A DNA stretch of 5,846 bases from Glaciecola sp. UBA1851 (GTDB lineage: Bacteria > Pseudomonadota > Gammaproteobacteria > Enterobacterales > Alteromonadaceae). Both the position numbers and the translations under genes were made by a program. Location: contig DDIL01000063.1 of assembly GCA_002338515.1 (NCBI GenBank), positions 20,217 to 26,062 on the forward strand, written 5' to 3'. Positions 1-4,935 of the stretch are shown here, in pieces (the stretch's first letter is position 1; the number at the start of each line of letters is the position of its first letter). The notes below the pieces were generated by a model, which saw nothing but the letters and a program-made list of their open reading frames with translations, ran no database searches and was not told where the DNA came from.

Positions 1-43
1 TACATTTAAAAGAGCGCAAACTATCAAGCCATTCACGCGTCAA
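1..43 (-). CDS. possible 5' end of an unidentified gene, cut by the window edge
   Basis: A minus-strand frame opens with TTG at 43-41 and stays open to the edge, reading M-T-R-E-W-L-D-S-L-R-S-F-K-C. An AGG at 54-52 lies 8 bases before the TTG and could serve as ribosome binding site. It begins 42 bases beyond the stop of the PilZ-like gene and could be the next gene of the same operon. Fourteen codons are too few to recognise a family. A TATAAT lies at 62-57 on the same strand, but it has no good -35 and would put the transcript start almost on top of the proposed ribosome site. A second frame starting GTG (M-N-G-L-I-V-C) is also open, so even the frame is uncertain. Confidence 0.22.
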   Translation of the reverse strand, partial: MTREWLDSLRSFKC

Positions 44-85
44 AATTATTACCTAGATTATACCTTTTTAGATGCAATAAAGTTA

Positions 86-676
86 CTACTGAGCCTTATT
101 TTTTTCTTTTACTTTCCGTAAAGCTTGAGTTTGTAAATGCAAACTGGCTCTTACTAATAACTCTTGGTCTTGCTCGCGAATATGTGTGTATACATAACTC
201 ACCTCATAACAGTCGTCTATTTGTTCACAAGCAATGGCTTCAGCATAACAATAAATAGCGGCCGATTCAGTTTCCAAAAACATTTTTATGGCTGTTTTTG
301 AACCTAAATCTACATGCTCACGTTGGCTGACAATGACGCCACCTCCTCCAAACTTAATGGCCTGTGCTTGATACTGTGGTTCGTCTTGTTGTTGAAGAAT
401 ATAACTCATCATTAAATCTATTTTCTGAGCTTGAAACTGCAAATAGTCCACTAATTCAGTCAATTTATCACCAAGATTGCGCAAGGGTTTTAATGCTTGC
501 GACTGAATTTCAGACATTTCACCCGCAATTTTAAATGCATAAGGCATGTTTGTTTCAAAATCATCATAGCTATGATGTAATTGCGCATCATCTAAAGGCA
601 ATAAATTTGCCTTAATAGGGAAAGCGATTAAAAAGAATGAATTAAATTGTTGTTGTTTTTCTTCTAATGTAGCCAA
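86..676 (-). CDS. PilZ-domain-like protein, degenerate c-di-GMP motif
   Basis: This 196-residue soluble protein has no signal peptide. The N-terminal half is helical and ends in a long amphipathic helix (about 70-97). The C-terminal half (about 103-180) has the PilZ pattern: a glycine turn FGGGGV at 109-114, a beta strand, 'LGS' before the next strand (KMFLE), a strand with AEAIAC, then YEVSYVYTHIREQD and a closing helix. PilZ domains usually bind cyclic di-GMP through RxxxR and [DN]xSxxG. Here no arginine pair precedes the turn, and the second motif reads K-F-G-G-G-G, so canonical binding is doubtful. The family resembles PilZ-like proteins found beside lolC in Alteromonadales (from memory). 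I chose the TTG at 676 because AAGGA lies 7 bases upstream. The frame can be extended to a TTG at 739, adding 21 residues including CHIC, but that start has no clear ribosome site and lies upstream of the predicted transcript start. Family call fairly sure; ligand and role unknown. Confidence 0.75.
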   Translation of the reverse strand: MATLEEKQQQFNSFFLIAFPIKANLLPLDDAQLHHSYDDFETNMPYAFKIAGEMSEIQSQALKPLRNLGDKLTELVDYLQFQAQKIDLMMSYILQQQDEPQYQAQAIKFGGGGVIVSQREHVDLGSKTAIKMFLETESAAIYCYAEAIACEQIDDCYEVSYVYTHIREQDQELLVRASLHLQTQALRKVKEKNKAQ

Positions 677-683
677 ATGTTCG

Positions 684-688
684 TCCTT
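684..688 (-). promoter_or_regulatory. Shine-Dalgarno AAGGA that decides the PilZ-like gene start
   Basis: On the minus strand AAGGA is followed by 7 bases and then TTG at 676-674. This is near-ideal spacing and is the main reason for preferring the shorter protein over the TTG at 739. Confidence 0.6.
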
Positions 689-708
689 TGTTCGACAAAT
701 ATGACAAG

Positions 709-736
709 TTGTTTTGAATAATAGTAAACTTATGCT
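709..736 (+). promoter_or_regulatory. candidate sigma-70 promoter of lolC
   Basis: TTGTTT (709-714) and TATGCT (731-736) are separated by 16 bases. They match 4 of 6 consensus bases at the -10 and 4 of 6 at the -35. Transcription would begin near 743, leaving a leader of about 30 bases before the lolC ATG. It overlaps a minus-strand promoter candidate, so the two could compete. The matches are moderate in AT-rich DNA. Confidence 0.35.
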
Positions 737-749
737 CAAATAACATCAA
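721..749 (-). promoter_or_regulatory. candidate sigma-70 promoter of the PilZ-like gene
   Basis: On the minus strand TTGATG (749-744) is followed by exactly 17 bases and TACTAT (726-721). Each hexamer matches 4 of 6 consensus bases. The transcript would start near 714. That is downstream of the TTG at 739 and about 38 bases before the TTG at 676, which independently supports the shorter protein. Confidence 0.35.
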
Positions 750-773
750 TTTTGTAAGAGTTCTCGAATCTTC

Positions 774-1970
774 ATGTCTGTTTCTGCTTTTATTGCCTAT
801 CGATACTCACAGTCTGGTTCAAGGCAAAGTTTTATCGCCTTTATCAATCTATTCTCTATCATAGGTATAGGCCTTGGGTTGGCTTCGTTAATACTTGTAT
901 TGTCTGTCATGAATGGTTTAGAAGGGCAACTTAAAAAGCGCGTTTTAGGCATAGTGCCGCATATTGTCGTTAATAGTTCTGAAAAGATTAATATTCCGCC
1001 ACATCTTAGTCATAATGTGATTGCACAAGTAGACTACCTAGAACGAGAAGTGATTGTTCAATCAAGAAACAACTTAACCGGTGTGTTTTTGCAAGGTACA
1101 GATATAAATACGAGTAAAAAGCATTCAATTATTGCTAAAAATGTATTGATAGGGCAGTGGGAAAGTATTAGTCAGGGAAGTTTTAACGTTGGGATTAGTC
1201 AAATATTAGCAAATAAATTAGGCGTGGATATAGGGCAACAACTCCGTTTAATTAGTACCAGTGCAAGTATTAATTCTCCTTTAGGTCGATTACCAAGCCA
1301 ACGACTCGCAACAATATCAATGATATATGGTGTGAATTCTGAAATGGATGATCGAACTATGATTATTCATATTGAAGACTTAGCTAGGCTTTCACGAAAA
1401 AAATCGAAAGATATCCTAGGTCAGCGGTTTTATTTAAATGATGCGTTTCAATATGAAGAAGTGAATCAATTCCTCATAGATTTAAACTATGAAACGACTA
1501 CCTGGCGAGATCGACAAGGCCCATTTTTTGATGCAGTTAAAATGGAAAAGAATATGATGGCATTGATGCTACTACTTATTATTGCCGTTGCTGCATTTAA
1601 CGTAGTGTCAGCTTTGGTAATGGTTGTATCAGAAAAGAAAACCGATATTGCTATACTTCAAACACAAGGAATGGGGCCAAATGATGTTATGTGGATATTC
1701 CTGTTTAATGGCATTTTTAATGGATTGAAAGGCGTGTTGGCTGGTTTGGTTTTTGGTTTATTAGCATGCTTTTTTATCAATGATTTTTTAGTGTTAATAG
1801 GTTCAAATTTAGCCTTTGGTGAAAATGGGCAAGGTTTGCCAATTGATATAGATTTTTTGCAATTAGTCATTATTTCTTTGTGTTCGCTGTTTCTTTGTTT
1901 ATTAGCTAGCTATTACCCAGCAAAAAAAGCACAGTCATTCAATCCAGTAGCCAGTTTAAGAACAGAATAA
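774..1970 (+). CDS. lolC: lipoprotein-releasing ABC transporter permease LolC
   Basis: LolC is an inner-membrane permease of the LolCDE transporter, which extracts outer-membrane lipoproteins from the inner membrane and hands them to the periplasmic chaperone LolA. The 398 residues match the family length of about 400. Membrane helix 1 lies at about 22-45 and ends in SVMNGLE. A large periplasmic domain (about 46-258) follows, then helices at about 262-285, 307-337 and 361-383. The periplasmic domain carries the LolC-specific hook SPLGRLPSQR (168-177) with the LolA-contact pad residues R158, Q176 and R177, matching E. coli LolC TPMGRIPSQR. WRDRQGPFFDAVKMEKNMM (244-262) and DIAILQTQG (291-299) are further LolC hallmarks and argue against LolE. 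The ATG has only a weak ribosome site (TAAGAG, 13 bases upstream), but the N-terminus aligns with relatives. lolD and lolE do not follow, so the ATPase and partner permease must be encoded elsewhere, or this copy works otherwise. Confidence 0.93.
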   Translation: MSVSAFIAYRYSQSGSRQSFIAFINLFSIIGIGLGLASLILVLSVMNGLEGQLKKRVLGIVPHIVVNSSEKINIPPHLSHNVIAQVDYLEREVIVQSRNNLTGVFLQGTDINTSKKHSIIAKNVLIGQWESISQGSFNVGISQILANKLGVDIGQQLRLISTSASINSPLGRLPSQRLATISMIYGVNSEMDDRTMIIHIEDLARLSRKKSKDILGQRFYLNDAFQYEEVNQFLIDLNYETTTWRDRQGPFFDAVKMEKNMMALMLLLIIAVAAFNVVSALVMVVSEKKTDIAILQTQGMGPNDVMWIFLFNGIFNGLKGVLAGLVFGLLACFFINDFLVLIGSNLAFGENGQGLPIDIDFLQLVIISLCSLFLCLLASYYPAKKAQSFNPVASLRTE

Positions 1971-2039
1971 TAACCATCAGTTTTGCTGCATAATGACTTT
2001 TAGATGAAGTTCAATAACGTGCAAAAACGTCGTATTATC

Positions 2040-2067
2040 TTGTTAATAGTTTTACGCGACTTATAAT
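2040..2067 (+). promoter_or_regulatory. sigma-70 promoter of the phosphoribosyltransferase gene
   Basis: TTGTTA (2040-2045) and a perfect TATAAT (2062-2067) are separated by 16 bases. Transcription would start near 2074, giving a leader of about 24 bases that contains AGGA (2087-2090), 7 bases before the GTG start. This is the strongest promoter candidate in the window. It shows that the downstream gene need not depend on lolC transcription. Confidence 0.6.
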
Positions 2068-2097
2068 GTACACAGTACCTAAATACAGGAATAATTT

Positions 2098-2664
2098 GTG
2101 ACCAAAATTTATATTGATTCTTCATCATTATTGAAAGATTCGTTCAAAGTAGCATCTATGGCTTATGAAGATGGCTTTAGGCCTGATTTTATTGTTGGAA
2201 TATGGAGAGGGGGCGCGCCAATTGGTATTGCTGTTCAAGAGTTTTTTGAATATAAACAAGCGCCTACTGATCATATTGCTGTTCGTACTTCATCTTACTA
2301 TGGTATAAATCAGCAATCAAAAGAGATTAAGGTACATGGCTTACATTATTTAGTGGAGAACGCTAATGCCGACGACAAGCTATTGATTGTTGACGATGTA
2401 TTTGATTCAGGAAGAAGTATTGAAGCATTAATTAACCAAATCCACAGTTTAATGCGTTTAAATGCACCGAAAGATATGCGTATTGCCACGCCATATTTTA
2501 AACCAACTAACAATAAAACATTAAATAAGCTAACGCCTGATTACTTTGTTCATGAAAGTGAAGACTGGTTAGTCTTTCCGCACGAATTATCTGGGCTAAC
2601 CAAACAAGAAATATTAGACGGCAAAACAGAATTAAGTGAGATTATAGACTTGTTGTTTGACTAG
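2098..2664 (+). CDS. phosphoribosyltransferase, purine (hypoxanthine/guanine/xanthine) type
   Basis: This 188-residue cytoplasmic type I phosphoribosyltransferase probably joins a purine base to PRPP, giving the nucleotide and pyrophosphate (purine salvage). The pyrophosphate loop is WRGGAP at 36-41. The PRPP-binding signature is LLIVDDVFDSGRS at 95-107, with the paired acidic residues D99 and D100. The YYGI segment (67-70) and C-terminal DWLVFPHE (156-163) resemble the Gpt/Hpt-like group with DxWIVFPWE, where the aromatic residue near the C-terminus stacks on the base. It is longer than E. coli Gpt (152 residues) and close to Hpt-type enzymes, so the preferred base cannot be decided by eye. 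It starts with GTG, supported by AGGA 7 bases upstream, and has its own promoter. It converges on the CbiM-like gene and forms a single-gene unit. A regulatory PRTase is possible but less likely. Confidence 0.85.
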   Translation: MTKIYIDSSSLLKDSFKVASMAYEDGFRPDFIVGIWRGGAPIGIAVQEFFEYKQAPTDHIAVRTSSYYGINQQSKEIKVHGLHYLVENANADDKLLIVDDVFDSGRSIEALINQIHSLMRLNAPKDMRIATPYFKPTNNKTLNKLTPDYFVHESEDWLVFPHELSGLTKQEILDGKTELSEIIDLLFD

Positions 2665-2689
2665 GCCGTAATTATTAAATGATTGGGCT

Positions 2690-2721
2690 GGCAGGTAACA
2701 GTGGTTATGTTGTTACTTGCC
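2690..2721. terminator. convergent-gene hairpin, possible bidirectional terminator
   Basis: GGCAGGTAACA (2690-2700) pairs with TGTTACTTGCC (2711-2721) over 11 positions, one of them a G-U or A-C depending on strand, around a 10-base loop. It lies 26 bases after the PRTase stop and includes the last codons and TAA of the minus-strand CbiM-like gene. No clear T-run follows on either strand, so intrinsic termination is unproven; it may instead protect the 3' ends of both messages. Confidence 0.4.
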
Positions 2722-3357
2722 ATCTAAGTAGAATTTATCGTGGTATGTATGGACTAAATCTGGTTTGTAAACCACTAAACAGGTGATACTAAAACCATTA
2801 AAGAACGACTCTTGTAACACCATCAAAATAGCCATCATTAAATAATTGTATTCAATTACATCCCAAGTATATACGCCGTCAGCATAGTAGTAACCACTTA
2901 AAAGTAGCATTTTTAAACCCACGCTAATTGCGCCAGGAATAAATGCACAAATAAAGATGTACACGAATAAATGCTTTGGAAGTTTATGAAATGCCCAAGA
3001 AAAAATAAGGTATGTTGATGTAATGGGCACTGCGACGCCTATTAAGGCGTTTACACCAAACATAGCCCATGCATCATTGCCTATAGCGGTTGAAATTAAT
3101 AACACCACTGAGCCTGCCAACATAGCCCACCTGTACCCAAGTACTAAAGTGAGAGTAGTGAGCCATAAAAAATGTATCACTAACCCATCATAGATACTGA
3201 CTCTAAATAGCCACAAAAAAGAGACTGCTACCACAGAGCCAAAAACTATATGTTGCCATTTTTTATCTTTAACAATGCGAGTGATTTCTGTTTTACTGGC
3301 AAGAAAAATAATTAAACCAATAAAAACAAGTAAACAAACAGTTTGTAAACTAGTCAC
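2713..3357 (-). CDS. CbiM-like energy-coupling factor transporter permease family protein
   Basis: This is a 214-residue very hydrophobic protein with about seven predicted membrane helices (about 5-21, 36-52, 59-75, 77-92, 99-121, 129-153 and 171-197). It resembles the CbiM-like inner-membrane proteins of Pseudomonas and Alteromonadales, annotated as energy-coupling factor ABC transporter permeases. Shared landmarks are a histidine in the third helix (H62), FGVNALIGVAVP (100-111), LFVYIFICAFIPGA (130-143), the QESFFNG box (182-188) and a tail ending in DKFYL. True CbiM starts with Met-His and uses that N-terminus to bind cobalt or nickel. This protein lacks it, and no CbiN, CbiQ or CbiO gene is nearby, so metal import is only a guess. 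The GTG start lies inside the end of xthA, with an 8-base overlap, indicating an operon and probably translational coupling. It has no strong ribosome site of its own. Confidence 0.72.
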   Translation of the reverse strand: MTSLQTVCLLVFIGLIIFLASKTEITRIVKDKKWQHIVFGSVVAVSFLWLFRVSIYDGLVIHFLWLTTLTLVLGYRWAMLAGSVVLLISTAIGNDAWAMFGVNALIGVAVPITSTYLIFSWAFHKLPKHLFVYIFICAFIPGAISVGLKMLLLSGYYYADGVYTWDVIEYNYLMMAILMVLQESFFNGFSITCLVVYKPDLVHTYHDKFYLDGK

Positions 3358-4159
3358 TAAATGTTGTCCATATTGGTGCGTGATCTGAAGGTTTCTCTAT
3401 TCCTCTTAGCTCATAATCTATACCCGCATCTAGGGTTAGGTTACTTAACGCAGGCGTAGTAATAATTAAATCTATTCTCAATCCTCGATTATCTAAAAAT
3501 CCTTTTGAGCGGTAATCAAACCAACTAAATCTATCTGCAACACTAGGATGTAGCTGTCTAAAGGTATCCGTAAAACCAAATGACATAAGTTTTTCTAACC
3601 ATTCACGCTCTTCTGGTAAGAAACTACATTTTCCGGTCCGTAGCCAGCGTTTTCTAGAATCTTCAGTAATACCTATATCGATATCTTGATGGGATATATT
3701 AAAATCTCCAATTATGGCGAGCTTATCTTCAATAGTATGATTTTGTTCAATGTAATTCTGCAAGTCTTGATAAAACTTTTCTTTGTACGGGAATTTAGTT
3801 GGATGATCTCTACTTTCGCCTTGAGGGAAATAACCATTTAAAACATGTATTGACTGACCATTTGAGTCTTTGTATTCCACAATGATCATACGTTTTTGTG
3901 CGTCTTCATCGTCACTTGGAAAGCCATACTGTACACTGTCGGCAGGATTTTTAGTTAAAAATGCGACGCCATAATGTCCTTTCTGGCCATGGAAATAGAC
4001 GCTGTAGCCTAACTTTTCGACATCTTCGACTGGAAACATGTCGTTATGTACTTTAATTTCTTGAAGACCAAGTATGTCTGGCTGGTGTTTTTCCAGTAAC
4101 GCCGCTAGTTGATGTAAACGAGCTCGTATGCCGTTTATGTTAAAAGACATTATTTTCAT
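3350..4159 (-). CDS. xthA: exodeoxyribonuclease III (AP endonuclease)
   Basis: Exonuclease III is a magnesium-dependent cytoplasmic enzyme that cuts DNA at abasic sites in base-excision repair and degrades duplex DNA from 3' ends. It also removes 3' blocking groups. The 269 residues match E. coli XthA (268) almost collinearly. It belongs to the endonuclease/exonuclease/phosphatase fold. Expected active-site residues are present: N7, E34 in LGLQEIKVHNDMFP, Y110 in NGYFPQGESRDHP, D152 and N154 in GDFNIS, D230 in NRGLRIDL, and H260 in EKPSDHAP; later positions are shifted by one from E. coli. The long identical block RKRWLRTGKCSFLPEERE (169-186) makes the assignment secure. The ATG follows only a weak purine stretch (AAGAAG, 13 bases upstream). 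It is the first gene of a two-gene unit with the CbiM-like gene. It is transcribed away from the small frame at 4249. Confidence 0.97.
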   Translation of the reverse strand: MKIMSFNINGIRARLHQLAALLEKHQPDILGLQEIKVHNDMFPVEDVEKLGYSVYFHGQKGHYGVAFLTKNPADSVQYGFPSDDEDAQKRMIIVEYKDSNGQSIHVLNGYFPQGESRDHPTKFPYKEKFYQDLQNYIEQNHTIEDKLAIIGDFNISHQDIDIGITEDSRKRWLRTGKCSFLPEEREWLEKLMSFGFTDTFRQLHPSVADRFSWFDYRSKGFLDNRGLRIDLIITTPALSNLTLDAGIDYELRGIEKPSDHAPIWTTFSD

Positions 4160-4248
4160 TTTTCGTTAACGCTTCTTTTTTATATTTAGCGGTAAGTGTA
4201 TCAAAGTACCTTTAAGAAATGATGTTTAAACACATATTTTTTGGTTGA

Positions 4249-4476
4249 TTGCGTAAATCATGTTCAAGTCTCATTAAAATTGAGAACATTTTAAGAGTTT
4301 TGGTTGAGGGAAAAGCGGATCAGTTAGCGTTTTGGTTACGTAAAAAAGTTTTAGGACTATTCAGAATGAACCCTATGGTCAGCGCTCATAAATTATTGAG
4401 ACAAACTGCTGAAAAATCGTATAGCAAAGTTCAACTAGATCAGATAAAACCTAGGAAGCTAAATATTTTCAGATAG
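4249..4476 (+). CDS. unidentified small basic protein or decayed gene
   Basis: A 75-codon frame lies in the roughly 345-base gap between xthA and the zinc-ribbon gene. I do not recognise the product. It is strongly basic (17 Lys/Arg against 5 Asp/Glu), with a likely amphipathic stretch IENILRVLVEG (11-21) followed by LAFWLRKKVLGLFRMNPM (26-43), and no metal or catalytic motif. The TTG start at 4249 has no good ribosome site and directly follows an in-frame TGA (4246-4248). Before that TGA the same frame reads ATG-ATG at 4219 and then FKHIFFG, so the original protein may have been 85 residues, with TGA replacing a sense codon such as TGG. An internal ATG (residue 40) with AGGA upstream could also give a 36-residue product. 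The frame is longer than expected by chance for one frame in AT-rich DNA, hence a real, decayed or very small gene. Confidence 0.35.
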   Translation: MRKSCSSLIKIENILRVLVEGKADQLAFWLRKKVLGLFRMNPMVSAHKLLRQTAEKSYSKVQLDQIKPRKLNIFR

Positions 4477-4505
4477 CTTCTGAGGCTTTATTTAAACTGA
4501 AAAAA

Positions 4506-4784
4506 TTATCGACTCATATGGTAAAGAGGTGAAGCACACCCATTACATGTGATTAAACGACGGTTATCAGTTTCTTCATCAATACCTAGGTTTCTTAATG
4601 ATCTTGAACCACAATGCCGACAAATAATTCCCTTTTTTGTTTTTACTTGTGGAAACTGCTCAACATATTCATAAATAGATAATGGGTGAGAGTTATTCCA
4701 ATTTTTAAATACAAACCAAGCTAGAAAAGCATAAAACACCACCGCGACTATTACTACCATTAGCGCGCCAATACCACTTATCAT
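4506..4784 (-). CDS. membrane-anchored zinc-ribbon protein, uncharacterised
   Basis: This 92-residue protein has one N-terminal membrane helix (about 4-27, ending AWFVFKNW), a short linker, and a C-terminal zinc-ribbon-like module. Two CxxC pairs are visible: CRHC (55-58) and CNGC (79-82), separated by 20 residues containing RNLGIDEETDNRRL. Four cysteines in this layout should bind one zinc ion. The charged KNWNN after the helix suggests the ribbon faces the cytoplasm. The ATG has a good ribosome site (AGGA at 4794-4791, 6 bases upstream). It converges on the small frame at 4249 with 29 bases between stops and is divergent from the cysteine desulfurase gene. I do not know a function. Small proteins of this form are found as hypothetical proteins in marine gammaproteobacteria. 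Reality of the gene is well supported, its job is not. Confidence 0.75.
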   Translation of the reverse strand: MISGIGALMVVIVAVVFYAFLAWFVFKNWNNSHPLSIYEYVEQFPQVKTKKGIICRHCGSRSLRNLGIDEETDNRRLITCNGCASPLYHMSR

Positions 4785-4832
4785 ACAACATCCTACTTTT
4801 CACAAATTATTTACATTTATACGTACATAAAA

Positions 4833-4848
4833 GCATACCTATGTATGC
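4833..4848. repeat. inverted repeat, possible operator or leader hairpin
   Basis: GCATAC (4833-4838) and its exact complement GTATGC (4843-4848) flank CTAT. The repeat falls just after the predicted transcript start of the minus-strand zinc-ribbon gene (near 4851), a typical place for a repressor site, or it could form a small hairpin at the 5' end of that message. It is also about 90 bases upstream of the desulfurase start, so it could act on both divergent genes. Confidence 0.35.
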
Positions 4849-4857
4849 ACACGCATA

Positions 4858-4866
4858 AGTATACCA
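4858..4866 (-). promoter_or_regulatory. extended -10 promoter of the zinc-ribbon gene
   Basis: The minus strand reads TGG-TATACT at 4866-4858, an extended -10 element (TGn before a hexamer matching 5 of 6 consensus bases). No convincing -35 lies upstream, which is acceptable for this promoter class. Transcription would begin near 4851, giving a leader of about 66 bases with the inverted repeat at its very start. Confidence 0.4.
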
Positions 4867-4935
4867 GAAATTTCTATTTTGAAAGTAATTTTATTGTATT
4901 ATTTACAAGATTTTTGATAACAAATTGAGAGTATT

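Noticed and set aside
2..121. Plus-strand frame open from the left edge to a TAA at 119-121, which could be the 3' end of a gene
   Set aside because: It overlaps the end of the PilZ-like gene by about 35 bases, its last part (LLLSLIFFFYFP) is simply T-rich DNA, and no family is recognisable in it.
1658..1870. A 70-codon minus-strand frame inside lolC
   Set aside because: It lies fully antisense to the securely identified third and fourth membrane helices of LolC, has proline- and lysine-rich low-complexity content, and has no ribosome site of note.
2010..2040. Paired ACGT words after lolC as a terminator
   Set aside because: They are self-complementary tetramers without a continuous stem or a T-run; no terminator for lolC is visible.
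4246..4290. TGA at 4246 as a selenocysteine codon
   Set aside because: No stable hairpin with the expected apical loop follows at the usual distance, and the context is not that of a known selenoprotein.
4469..4483. TCAGA-TAGCT-TCTGA as a terminator between the convergent small frame and zinc-ribbon gene
   Set aside because: A 5-pair stem with low GC and no proper T-run on either strand is too weak to call.
4879..4907. TTGAAA and TTTACA with 17-base spacing as a promoter for the desulfurase gene
   Set aside because: The -35 is good but the -10 matches poorly, and such pairs are common in AT-rich DNA; the better hexamer TATTAT at 4897 has wrong spacing.
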